Assembly: GCA_949361645.1 (NCBI GenBank)
Contig: OX442431.1
Span: forward strand, 650,947 to 714,946
Length of the DNA stretch: 64,000 bases
Source of the DNA: Spongilla lacustris
Lineage: Eukaryota; Porifera; Demospongiae; Spongillida; Spongillidae
Direction of reading: 5' to 3'
Shown here: piece by piece, positions 27,901 to 38,456 of the stretch
How positions within the stretch are numbered: position 1 is the first letter of the stretch
Layout of the letters: each line of letters begins with the position of its first letter
Program-made: the position numbers and the translations under genes
The notes under the pieces: generated by a model
Told to the model about the DNA's origin: nothing
The model's input: the letters and a program-made list of their open reading frames with translations, nothing else
The model's database searches: none

Positions 27901-30780
27901 GTTCGCCCCCACATTTACAAAACCCTTCATGACCATCCATCAGTTTTTAAGTACAAGTCCATCAAAGGTGTTGCAAAGAACTTGTTCTTTATAACACATG
28001 AGTATCTTGAGGAACACAATAATGACACCATAAGTTATGCAAACCATCATGAAGCACAATTCATAGTAGCATTATGCAAATATCTTCTACAACAAGGGTA
28101 CAAACCAAACCAAATAACCATTCTCACACCATATGCAGGGCAAATATTGAAGCTTAGAAATTTCATGCCAAAAGATACATTTTTGGGTGTCCGTCTAACT
28201 CCAGTGGACAACTTTCAAGGTGAGGAAAATGATATCATTCTTCTTTCGTTGGTACGTAGCAATGCAAAAAAAAATCCAGGTTTTGTCAAAGAACTGAATC
28301 GAGTCTGTGTTGCACTGTCAAGAGCAAAACAAGGTTTTTATTGCATAGGAAACTTCAAGATGCTGCAGCAGTCAGTGCCACTTTGGAACGAGATCGTGAC
28401 TGATATTGATGGCAAAGGGCACTTTGGTGAGGGCCTTCATCTTTATTGTCAAACACACAATGATAAAGTGTTTGTAGCCACACTCCCTAATGACTTTGCA
28501 GACAATGCTCCAGAAGGAGGATGCACCCAGATATGTGGATACAACCTGCCTTGTGGCCATTCATGCCAAAGAAAGTGTCACATTGATGACAGGGAACACT
28601 TGAACTACAAGTGCCAGGAGCCATGCCAGCGGGAGTGTCCTAACGGCCATCCCTGCCAAAAGTATTGTTATGAGGACTGCAGCGTGTGCAGTGTTATTGT
28701 AGAGAAACAAATGTCTCTCTGTAATCACACAAAGAAACTTCCCTGTCATGTAGATGCCTCATCTGTGCCTTGTGAGGCCCCTTGCCTTAAGCAATGCAAA
28801 TTGAGCCATCCATGCAAACTGCCTTGTTACAAGCCTTGCAGATGTGATGTTGTAGTGAGAAAACATATGCCTAACTGTGAACACGAGCAAGACATTCCTT
28901 GTTACCAAGAACCATTGGAATTTAAATGTCAGACATATGTGGTCAAGACAATACCACAGTGCAAACACGTGCAGAGAATGCTGTGCAGTGAAAACCCAAG
29001 CATATTTCCATGTGAGGAGAGCTGCACTCTGCCAATGTCCTGTGGCCATAAGTGTCCGCGGAAATGCAAGGAACAGTGTCCAATGATATGTTGTGAGGTT
29101 GTGGATGACATTGTGCTGGACTGTAACCATTCCTATAAGGTAGAATGCCATGAAAAGCTGAGTAATTCCAAAATATTGTGCCTACAAAAATGCACAAAAA
29201 TTCTTGAATGCGGCCATCCATGTACTGAAAAATGTTACATTCCCTGTGCATCAGTACAGTGTATGATAGTTGTCACGAAGACATTACCATGTGGGCACAC
29301 TTTGGAGAGGGAATGTTACAAGTTTCAGGCACCCGACATGTACCCTTGTGACAAGGAATGCCGTAAGACGCTTGCCTGTGGGCACCCATGTCCAGACAAG
29401 TGTGGGGAGGCCTGCTCACCAGCTAGATGTCCACATAACTGCTCCAAGACACTACTCTGTGGACACATGTGCTCTGGCACATGTGGGGAGTGCTACAAAA
29501 TGCGCATGCATCCGATGTGCTCTTTTGATATCAAGTTGACGCCCCCGTGTGGTCATGTGACCTGCACTGCCTGCAGTGGCCTCCTGCACCAATGCAGGAA
29601 GCAATACACGCACAGCTGTCCTCACGGCAAGCAAACAGTACAGTGCCCGGGTGTGCCCCCAAGGTGTGCTAAACCATGCGCCTGGAAATGTCCACATCAC
29701 AAGTGTCGCAAGCTTTGCTATGAGCAGTGCGACCGTGGTCCATGCAACAGACAATGCATGCGTCCCTTGAGGTGCGGTCACCAATGCGCTAGCCTCTGTG
29801 GAGAGCCCTGTCTCACAGCATGTCCTGATTGCCAGGGTCTCGCATTTCTTAGGTCCTTGAGAGGTGTGGCCATGAAGAATGGAAAGCAGCCACCAAAGCA
29901 GCAGCTCTACATCCAGCTACAAACGTGTGGACACATATTCTCTGTGGACTACCTTGATGAATACATGGGAAGGAAGCTCAATGTGGTATGTCCAAGGCAG
30001 TGCCCTGATCCCAGATGTAGTGTTAACATGTGTTGTGGCTTTCGCTATGGGAATGCTGTTAAAGCCTCACTGCAAGATTGTTCTGCTGTAATGAATGTTA
30101 TAGAATCGCACTTGAAAACTATGGAAAGTTCATTATTCCCAAGACTTGATGTTTACATGGCAAATTCTGCAGCTCCCCAACATGACACAGTGCATTATGA
30201 GCTAATGACGTTTAAAGTTGCCTTGGGTCATCAAAGGCATGTGTCAATGGACATGTACCAGTTTGCTTATCTGCTGTTAGCTGGCTGTGACCTCTTGGCC
30301 TACTTAGATCGTATTGACGTAAAATTCAGATTGGAATTTTCTGATGCGTGCTCAAATTTCATAAACCTTTGCAAGACTCCTAACACAAAGACAATTCTGC
30401 TGTCAGACCAACTAACACAGGACTTCACAAGTGAGATATATCGAATGTTTCTGGTTGCACTATTACACAAGTCAAACAGGTCATGTACACCTTCATCAGA
30501 TCTCAGGACTGAACTGTCCATCAAATATACAGGAGATTACCTGAGGACATTGGACCTTGACCACTTCCAAAGAATCTCGTACCAGGACTTCAAGAAGCAC
30601 CGAAGAAGTATCTATAAAGTTCATCCAATTAATGCAACTAAGATCGCTACTGAAACCTTCTTGAGCACAAGGTGTGAATGGATCAAGTGTGACCAAGGGC
30701 ACTATTACAGGTGCCCACCGATGGTTAAAAATCTCAGTTGCCCTGAATGCCAAAACCCTGAGGAACTTCAGCGCATGTAG
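24961..30780 (+). CDS. ZNFX1: NFX1-type zinc-finger helicase ZNFX1, single exon
   Basis: 1939 aa with no intron. SF1 helicase core: Walker A GPPGTGKT 558-565, Walker B-type VIVEEAAE 901-908, GDHKQLRP 929-936, QHRMRP 970-975, VDNFQGEE 1082-1089, LSRAKQG 1119-1125. A cysteine/histidine-rich array of NFX1-type fingers runs about 1180-1627 (repeated CGHPC..KC and CGHSC patterns). A C-terminal RZ-type finger lies at about 1907-1932 (WIKCDQGHYYRC, then CPEC). This order is that of metazoan ZNFX1, which binds RNA, acts in antiviral sensing in vertebrates and in small-RNA inheritance in nematodes. Start chosen as the first ATG, in good context (AAATCATGG). Size matches the family (about 1900 aa). The lack of introns contrasts with the split neighbouring genes. 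All helicase motifs look intact. Confidence 0.95.
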   Translation: MAQNFAHGQSRQKWLVAGGQRDHVPEEKERRGKKRPHPTIEESWGRGRDNDYSSGFSHSAIQEVSCLPPARVTEKVCREIKTFVHTLNDEHRPEFLDAVLVVIYKVATEIQHPESSSSQEDAKRVLAEVFSNRCTPFRRQLAEYISTSDQIAAIQQVCDIFTVLLTTFPDCVGSLPIEELKKAAAASWADVHHVRLCQQIEELERLNSGSALVPTHTSRHCDDVDYRHIPVIPTWEEISANRRPAHLQANIIQGPYSDWSHYYDVHFRLLREDFLAPLRRGISSYLAGKIGRDLNDVTVYNSVRIAGPKFILRGICYNVQFDNSRFRKSGWEHSKRLITGSLVCLSPDGFKHIVLFATVAERSLGDLNRGMVSIRFEEDVEMHSICNMKETFVMVESNAFFEASRHILSSIQMAETETMPFTRYIIKTKCTSIKPPKYLDEATCTYNMSCIYGTKTTGTPISKVAMHTSASKAVTAMHTSTCNVDTSNPGAAVMDISDPEYGDSTSTDGNSVADTRTGQSFNILDPFQWPKGDVVEMDESQIQALKLALTQEIAVIQGPPGTGKTYVGLKVVEALLNNKHQWDPHGHSPILVICFTNHALDQFLEGILDIKLKRRGPFKPQIARVGGRCQSERVNEYNVEKFSPGDDYMDCKRKLRTKQCEFQAKMNRIQSYFNLSNGTLLTLTQLRLRGVVDNPDHIYQLAQMSRNKDERGHELEIWLGLQRKEDPPNQAKNISESARNRQPETSGSADGQNKSNVRTNNELINVQSEADMEESQRVLTGDSDFINDTENNSLNPRMELNVIQGFSSLHNKELDGERSLFEMPIEMRKDLYHSWVLKYHKLMIERKLEDLLMFSSMCKEFEALRCQSHRSILERRDVIGMTTTGAAKYQHIIHQIKPKIVIVEEAAEVLEAHIISALTAGTQHLILIGDHKQLRPKLNEYELVTNYNFDVSLFERLINNKMAHATLNIQHRMRPDIANLVRPHIYKTLHDHPSVFKYKSIKGVAKNLFFITHEYLEEHNNDTISYANHHEAQFIVALCKYLLQQGYKPNQITILTPYAGQILKLRNFMPKDTFLGVRLTPVDNFQGEENDIILLSLVRSNAKKNPGFVKELNRVCVALSRAKQGFYCIGNFKMLQQSVPLWNEIVTDIDGKGHFGEGLHLYCQTHNDKVFVATLPNDFADNAPEGGCTQICGYNLPCGHSCQRKCHIDDREHLNYKCQEPCQRECPNGHPCQKYCYEDCSVCSVIVEKQMSLCNHTKKLPCHVDASSVPCEAPCLKQCKLSHPCKLPCYKPCRCDVVVRKHMPNCEHEQDIPCYQEPLEFKCQTYVVKTIPQCKHVQRMLCSENPSIFPCEESCTLPMSCGHKCPRKCKEQCPMICCEVVDDIVLDCNHSYKVECHEKLSNSKILCLQKCTKILECGHPCTEKCYIPCASVQCMIVVTKTLPCGHTLERECYKFQAPDMYPCDKECRKTLACGHPCPDKCGEACSPARCPHNCSKTLLCGHMCSGTCGECYKMRMHPMCSFDIKLTPPCGHVTCTACSGLLHQCRKQYTHSCPHGKQTVQCPGVPPRCAKPCAWKCPHHKCRKLCYEQCDRGPCNRQCMRPLRCGHQCASLCGEPCLTACPDCQGLAFLRSLRGVAMKNGKQPPKQQLYIQLQTCGHIFSVDYLDEYMGRKLNVVCPRQCPDPRCSVNMCCGFRYGNAVKASLQDCSAVMNVIESHLKTMESSLFPRLDVYMANSAAPQHDTVHYELMTFKVALGHQRHVSMDMYQFAYLLLAGCDLLAYLDRIDVKFRLEFSDACSNFINLCKTPNTKTILLSDQLTQDFTSEIYRMFLVALLHKSNRSCTPSSDLRTELSIKYTGDYLRTLDLDHFQRISYQDFKKHRRSIYKVHPINATKIATETFLSTRCEWIKCDQGHYYRCPPMVKNLSCPECQNPEELQRM

Positions 30781-30967
30781 TTGTAGTAGAGTAAGACAAT
30801 GCAATCTGGTACTGCATGATATCAAAACCTATTCTAAGTAGACGAAGTAGTTTTATGAATTGTTTTTGTTGTTGTTTACCTGTAAATGTATGATTTGAAA
30901 TAATTAAGCCGGATGCAAAAATTCTGCATTTGGGAGGAGCACATGTGGTGGTTGTGGTCTGCCAATC

Positions 30968-30973
30968 AATAAA
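30968..30973 (+). promoter_or_regulatory. Poly(A) signal for ZNFX1
   Basis: AATAAA 188 bp after the stop codon, the first canonical hexamer downstream. Confidence 0.5.
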
Positions 30974-33543
30974 ACGCAGAAAACGTCGAGGGGGGGGGGG
31001 GGGGGGGGGGGCAAAAAAAAAACTGTATGGGACCCCATCGTCCAATATTGTAGGACTTAATGAGAGGATTGCATAAATAGTGCGTGTCACATCTAACACC
31101 TTTGCGGTTTGATTAGTAATATCTCACCATCCATTTGGAGTTATCAGTTAAGCCTGCTTTGCGTATCATGCATGATCAAATATATAAGAAGCTGCATATA
31201 TTTTATGATATGGGAGCAATAAATTCATGCACATCATGCATCAAAACTTACAATATAAAGTTCTACTGCTTCTACTAAGTTAGGTAATAGACATTTTTTT
31301 TTTCAAATTACTTTTTTAGCCATAAATTGTATATCATTAGAAAGAGCAAAATTGCTGCATTCCAACGATACCTTACTTGCTCGATGATGTATCTCCCTGC
31401 GAGTACCACGTAATTTTAAAGATCAAAACGATCGGCGAATGAATGGGATGTGCAAAACAAAAACTGTCCCGGTTGAGTTTCTATTGAATACAGAGACATT
31501 TATGAATGTGCAATTTTAACCAAAACCTTAACACATGTAGTCCGACGAATATTATACATAGAGGTGCACTTTATATTGCTTCATTAAATTATTTTCATCT
31601 ATTATATGTCAAAATAACAAAGAAGGTCATTGCGTCATATAATATACGCATGTGCGCAGTGCGATGAAGATTAAGGTTTAAACTTTTTAAACATGAAAAA
31701 AACTCTAGACAGATGGAACTACTATTACTTTACTCATAGCAGTGATAAAATTATCACTGTATATGCAAGAGGTTCATGGATTTTAAGTCCATTTAAGTTA
31801 ATATCAGGATAATCTGCAAGTAGCCCATATGTGACAGTCTCCTCTTCTTACTCTGCTTCATCTGTTTTTCAGTCTGATTTCATTACAAAGGTTTCCATCA
31901 ATACGTGTATTACGTAGCAAAAATGAGGTCCCAAGAAAGCAATCTATTAGATCACTTTTAAAAAATGCATGCACTCCAAGTTCATATGCACAATAAATAA
32001 CTGTGGTAGGCTTAAACATGCCAGCTCTCTTGAAACTCCTTCAATAACTGGAAATATATTACCTATTAGTATTTATGCTTTTCAAAAAAATTTCCATCAT
32101 ATACAAGTACTTCCTCTTTCAATTACAATTGATGCTGGTTATTTACAGCTTTCATTTTACATTCTTTCATAATTTTATTTTTCTTATATATTCAGTTTGA
32201 ATCTGCACTAACTCTGATAAGAATATATCAATGCAACCAGTGATCTTTTTAACTGCCTTATACTTCAGCCTAACTGCAGTATCTAAGCTTAGTTGACATG
32301 GGACAGGAAATGTTTGGTTGTCTGCTCTCGTGAGTATTAAAACTTAAAGACAAGGATGTGCATGTACTATGGGGACTATATCAAATGGAAGTCTAAATGG
32401 AAGATTTACAAATAAAACTGCATCATTCCAAGCTCTAGAAAGGGTGATTTTAGGCTGATTTGCTCCGTTGTCAACTACCTTGGCTGTTTCATTTGGGTTA
32501 GTTCAGTAATTTTTAGTTATGTACAACGCTAATCCATTTATACAGGGTACCACTGATGCTGACTTATTTATATGTTCTTCAATGAGGCACTCTAGATCAA
32601 GAACAATCTTCATTCTGAATAGCAACAAAGCACGCGCAGATTGGAACGTTATTTTGTTCATGTATGCATATGCATAAGATTGAATATGAATAAAGGGCTT
32701 GATTATATTTATGTGTGGGCACCATCTTATTGCAATTCTAAAACAAACTGATAAAAATAAACTACTCTCTTAGGACTTCAAGTGAATGTAGTTCACAACT
32801 ATGTGCTTCAAAGAATAGGGTGCGTAATAAATAGAATTGTCACAACATTAACACAACACATTGTGTTGTAGTAAAGGTCTACTTGGTTATGCTCTGTACA
32901 TATGAAATCTAAGTTAATCTTATAGACTGAAGCGTAAATATATAGTGATTTCAAATAAAATGATAGGTGCTTTCAAGCAGGCCAATACGAAACGCCTAGG
33001 CCATTAAAGCACCCTTTGGGCACCATCCCCAAATCTCCTGAAACCGCTTTATTGCATCATTAATTTGGATCTATTCTAAATAAAAATCACTATCCTGTGA
33101 TTGTGCATCAAAAGACTAATTCAAGACTCATTTGCAAGATTTTACTACAAATTGAAAGCGCCTGATATCGATGGATCGTGAAGTAGCTTGAATTTAGGCT
33201 ATTGCAATGCATTCTACAGCCAATTGCCTTCCTCAATCGAGTAATGAAGTCGGGTAAACCGCTCACGTAACGGAGCAAGTTTCTACGCTTCTATGTATAC
33301 TTTTCAAACTTTCACAAATTCCAGTCCTACTTTTAGATCAACTACGCGATTTTGTCAACTACCTAACTAAATCACGCGCTTGGTATATCGTGCATGGGTT
33401 TGCCTCTGGCCAGTACGCGTACTGTTCGTTCTCGTGAGCTGGCAAAGTCATTCAAGCATGAGACGGTTGCAGGTGCATGGCTGCACATTCATCGTTGTCG
33501 ATCGGGTCCGGCCATGGGCCATCATGCATGTGGAATATTATAG

Positions 33544-33583
33544 TGTAAACATAGATATTTGATACATCAAATATCTATGGTGT
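33544..33583. repeat. Short near-perfect hairpin
   Basis: CATAGATATTTGA and TCAAATATCTATG flank a TACA loop. Confidence 0.9.
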
Positions 33584-33745
33584 AAACTACATGCCGGTAC
33601 ATGATGGGGTTAGCGAGGGAGGTATTTTCTCGTAAGTTGTTATTATAAGAGCAAAGTATGGCCAGAGATAATACATTATAATGAGGCTCGCACGTATATT
33701 TCCTGCCCATTTAAGGTACAGTTCTAATTGTAAACCTAGACATAG

Positions 33746-34075
33746 CTAGTTGGGCGTATCCCTAGTCGCCTACGATCGGAGTCCTGTCGGGTGACAAGCC
33801 TATTCATGTACCATGGTCCATGTACCCAAGATTTTTTCTGGAGTGTTACGTAATAATAATAAACTCATTGGCTGATTGCATAATACGCCTGTACAAAAAC
33901 TGGACAGGTTTCGAGCCGACAGGTTTGGCCCGGTTAATTTTAGGTCGGATTATGCCCAACTAGACTACCACATCCACGGCCACCGCTTGTACTTATACTA
34001 GGATCGGGAATAGCAGCCCGGTTACACTGTAAATGGTTACATAGGCTTGTCACCCGGGACCACGCCCAACCACCG
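33746..34075. mobile_element. Inverted-repeat element(s) with TAGTTGGGC ends
   Basis: CTAGTTGGGCGTA at about 33748 faces TATGCCCAACTAG at about 33952, and GGGTGACAAGCCTAT (about 33792) faces ATAGGCTTGTCACCC (about 34042). A further TAGTTGGGCGTA begins at about 34438. Probably one MITE family around the NUDT9-like promoter; exact boundaries unclear. Confidence 0.45.
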
Positions 34076-34125
34076 CGGGGGCCGGGGAGCATAATTAATT
34101 ATCCCCTCTCGCGCTCGATCCAAAG

Positions 34126-36463
34126 ATGGCCATACCACTGCACGTAAAAGCTCGAGAGGCGGAGTACCAGGGGAAGGTGAGGCGTTTTCCTGTCCCCGAC
34201 GAGAAGGTGCCCTGGAGCGTGGAGTGGGTGGAGTACAGTCCCGTGGACTACACGGTCGAGTGTAATCTAACCGCGCCGGCACAACAGGACGTTCGAGACG
34301 CAGGCCTAAAGGAAAGGTGAGCTTTATGTAGAGGAGCCAAACAGTTACACCCTCGCTTGCTTCCACCCTGCCGTCCACTCGATTGATTGTTTCCCACCCC
34401 TAAAAATATATATATATACATACTCAGTAATGGTCATAGTTGGGCGTAGCCCGACCTTCGCGTATAGACTAGGCGGAAGGTCGGGTTACTCGGGTACCAA
34501 ACCCGTACAGACGTATCATGCAATTGCTCGGCGTTATACAATACATGTACGCGAAGCTTCGCCCAGGCCAGCTACATTAATCAGGGGCGGATCTGGCCTA
34601 TGCAAACTAATAAGGATACGCCCCCGGTCTATGTAAATAATTACATCATGCAGAAACGCAGACTACGCACACATGGTACGCTATCAGCTACATGCATACT
34701 AGTATCGCTAGCCAGAGTCGGTCAGACGTACGTACACATCGAACTTCAACTGGACTGGGAACGAGGGTCATACGTTGCAGGCTGGTGTAATGTACCTTTT
34801 ACACGTGAGCATTCAGTAGTTCCATGCGGTGTAACGAATTTCAATAAGTTTCCTTGCGATGATATGCTTGTTAATTCTGATAGCTAAGCGTCAGATGACA
34901 ATTGCATTTGCGAGCAAAACTGTGCATATTATTAACCATACGAGACCATACGCATATCATCGAAGCGCGCGCGTGTATACGTGCGTATATGCGTTAATGC
35001 TGAAAAATAAATTCGCGAGAATCATTACATTAATACAATATACCTGTAAATGCTCCCCTAATTGAAGACTTTATAAAGCCGGCTCGTTTTGTAGCTAAGA
35101 CAGAGCCATAATATACGGATATTGACGACAGCCTATACCCCCAGTGGCATGGGGCCTGCATGCATGGTGAGAAAACTCCAACTGCTTTTCATTTTTTGCA
35201 CTTTTTAAAGCATGATACAAACATGCATGAAACTTACAAGTAAATCGCAAATTGCATGTAACCGTGTCACTCTTCAGAAACTAAGAGAGTCACTTATAAG
35301 CATCCATGGAGTTGTTGGCTATAGGGGTGGATTCAGGGGGGGGTGAGGGGCAAACCCGGACCCCTAACTAATAAGGATACCCCCTGGCCTATGTAAATTA
35401 TTACATCATGCAGCAACGCATTTCCCATATTTTAATATACCTGTAACCCCCTTTATTAAAAAGACTCCCCTATAATTGGTAGTGATATTGACAACGTATA
35501 GCCACCAACTCCAAGGATGCTTATAAGTACTCTGTTAGCTTCTGACTGAAGAGTGACAGCTACATGTAATTTGCAATTTACCTGTTATGAGCATGTTTGT
35601 ATCATGTTTATCCGGCCAGTAATTACAAAGTGAAGTGCAAAAAATGAAAAACATTTGGAGTTTCCTACCATGCAGGCTCCATGCCACTGGGGGTAGCTTA
35701 CAGCACTTCTCTTCGGTGCTGGTTTGGAGCCCCCTGGCCCCCCTAGCATAAAATCCTCCCAGTTAATATTTGGTGCTCTTTGTTTGGCATGCAAAGTATT
35801 ATTCTGGTTGGGCTTATAGAGCATGACAATTGGCATCACCAAAAATCTTTTTATTATTTTTCCAAACAAATATTCCCTTCGCTGATTGACATGTCAGAAT
35901 TCTTCGCAGTTTCATATTATGGTAGATACTGCTGCTCATATTACAATTTAAGACATCTTCCGCATAGATTTGAGTAGTCCAATCAGTTCTGAGTAACTTG
36001 GCTGAATCAAAAGATAATAAGCTTACCTTCATTCTTGAATAAAAATGTAGGGATCTAGGGTGTCTAGAGACCCAGCCATGAAATGTTCATACCTTTTGAG
36101 TAAGCTGGCAACATTAAATTGTGTGCAAACAACTGTCATAGGAACCCAGCTGGCAGGACTGGTGTGGTGGGGAAAGGACGATTGAGAAAATGGGGACCAA
36201 ATCATGCGGCTGATGCTATTGTGACCAGGTAAAACCAGTAATAGTTAATTAAAGTGCCTTGAACTAAGAAAAAAAAAAAAGAATTCTAAAGTTCTCCTAC
36301 ATCCACCACATTAGCTGGCTGACTTGATAACTGATATCATTTTTTGGTGTGCACTAGATGGAAGAGGACAGAAGAGGGCACAGTCTGTACCAGAGATGGG
36401 AAAGGGATACTGGAGTTTGTGGCCATCAAACGAAAAGACACAGGTGCCTGGGCTATTCCAGGG
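34126..36463 (+). pseudogene. NUDT9: NUDT9-like ADP-ribose pyrophosphatase, three exons, incomplete
   Basis: Exon 1 34126-34316 starts at an ATG in good context and reads VPDEKVPWSVEWVEYSPVDY, the characteristic N-terminal signature of NUDT9/TRPM2-NUDT9H. Exon 36142-36228 reads [12 protein letters not shown] and [15 protein letters not shown]. Exon 36358-36463 reads [10 protein letters not shown] and [18 protein letters not shown], ending just before the Nudix box. Phases join exons 2 and 3. No exon for the WADP/DG region between exons 1 and 2 was found, and the Nudix box and C-terminus are not seen beyond the scaffold gap at 36671. NUDT9 hydrolyses ADP-ribose to AMP and ribose-5-phosphate. 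It may be a real gene broken by the assembly gap or a decayed copy; I cannot tell. Confidence 0.6.
35137..35697. repeat. About 190-bp diverged inverted repeat inside the NUDT9-like intron
   Basis: Left arm 35137-35322 (CCCCCAGTGGCATGG to GTTGTTGGCTATA) pairs with right arm 35497-35697 (TATAGCCACCAAC to CCATGCCACTGGGGG), with small indels. The loop contains a unit (AATAAGGATA...ATTACATCATGCAG) also present as a direct copy at about 34608-34655. Confidence 0.8.
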
Positions 36464-36470
36464 GTACGTA

Positions 36471-36603
<133 letters not shown>

Positions 36604-36670
36604 ACTAGAGGTATGTAAAAATGCACAAAGGTGCCCAGGGCCCATGTCAGTCATTGTGTATGTACACATA

Positions 36671-36870
36671 NNNNNNNNNNNNNNNNNNNNNNNNNNNNNN
36701 NNNNNNNNNNNNNNNNNNNNNNNNNNNNNNNNNNNNNNNNNNNNNNNNNNNNNNNNNNNNNNNNNNNNNNNNNNNNNNNNNNNNNNNNNNNNNNNNNNNN
36801 NNNNNNNNNNNNNNNNNNNNNNNNNNNNNNNNNNNNNNNNNNNNNNNNNNNNNNNNNNNNNNNNNNNNNN
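36671..36870. other. Assembly gap (200 N)
   Basis: Exactly 200 N, the usual placeholder for a gap of unknown size. Missing NUDT9-like exons may lie here. Confidence 0.98.
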
Positions 36871-38456
36871 TATTGCAATAATCCGCCTCTTGTGGCGAAT
36901 ATTCCCGCAACAAAGACTAATCGATTTAGAGTGTGTATACAAGCAGCCACTAAACAAACAATAATAAAAGGTCAATTGGATCTACTCCCTCCACCCCCAC
37001 CAAAAAAAAGAATGGCTCGTGTTTGAAGGAGCGTATTGTTGTAATCTCGAACGCTGCTGCGCGCCGTTCATCAAATTCTTGTAAGAGCACCATTTCTTTC
37101 CAGTGAACAGGTAAGCAAAAGCTTTAATGGTTATACGACGATACGCTCGTTTAAATGCGAGCCGTTTTTTGTGGGGGCGGAGGGGCATGCAGTTAGACAC
37201 AATGTGTATAACGCAACATCACTGGCATCAGCTAAAACTTTGGCACACTTCTAAAGACGCATAGCCCGCGATCCTTGAGCCAAAAAGCAGCAGTGTCTCT
37301 ATCCATCATCATACATGCATGAGCTCCGGTTTCATCTTATATAGAAACTATTGCAATCTTTCTGCGCTAGAACTAGCGTTTACAATTGCTTCGAACGTAT
37401 AGCGCAACGCCATTACATGTATCAATCTATAACACGCACTAGACTTTGTGGTTTGTTGGGAATTTAATTCAATACCGTTAAGTAGTTTTGCATGAAACGT
37501 GGAAGAGTTCATGCGAAATGTTAACAACTAAGGACCAAATTTACTATATTTAGCTCGCACGCACTTAGGCAAGCTTCATAGCAATACAAGAAGTAGAATG
37601 AAAAAGTTATGCGCCTTGAATGAGGCATAATTCTAGCCGGTACCGTTATCGCAACTGAAAGATAACAGTGACCTTTAACAACTATGCACATATCATGAAC
37701 GGCAATGTTCGTAACGTATAATGTTAGGACAGCATGTTTCGGAACTAACCCGTAGGCCAAGGGGAATAAAGCACTCTAGCAGTGCTTGAAGTAATGAAAC
37801 AAAAGTAAATTTTTGTATCGACGTGCGGTAAAGGCTATTGTTTAGCACCCGTAACTTGCGAATATGATGCCTGATAAAAACCGAACCATTTTATAATCCT
37901 ATTGCCTAATCATGCACCTACAGTCTAGAGCTGTCAGAATAGCTTAATAGCATAAGAAACGACCGTTAATTGAAAATCTGATTAGATCTCGCCACAATAC
38001 CCCCTTCGCCACGAGACCCGGGAGCACTCTAGTACATACATATACAGTTGTACATGTAAACACAAGCTAACGTTAATTATTCATTGAGCTACTAATTCAC
38101 CATGGGCCATTTAGATAAATCATTGCCTTCAAAGAATGTTTTTATTTACTTGTTCCCTTAAGGACGGACCGAGATTGTCCCGGACCGGGTAGACACGGTC
38201 ACAGGCACGTGGCTACATCAGCACTACGCCGACGAGTCGAATTGCACGTGCAATGCATCTACAAATAGACAATGAAAGTCCAAAAGAGCTTTTTCAGTCC
38301 CCCTGACCAACAATTCTTAGTTACTGGAGCTACACGTGCACGTATCTTTATAACGTTGTATCATCTGGTTAAAATAATATGATTTGAAATTATCTAAACT
38401 TTTTAAAAACGTGCGCGCTCTTCATATAGAATCAGTGCTAGTGGCAAGCATAATTT
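36871..38456. other. Intergenic region before the RRM gene
   Basis: No recognisable exon. The last 300 bp (from about 38230) are homologous to 53490-53674 upstream of the PARP gene (ACGTGCAATGCATCTAC and ATATAGAATCAGTG), so they are probably a duplicated promoter. Confidence 0.6.

Larger units (their letters stand above)
30781..34125. other. Long AT-rich intergenic region
   Basis: ZNFX1 3' flank with a poly-G tract at about 30991-31011, then AT-rich DNA with only short frames and no domain-like sequence. Towards the right end are a 40-bp hairpin and TAGTTGGGC-ended repeats (33745-34075) just before the NUDT9-like start. No gene supported. Confidence 0.6.
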
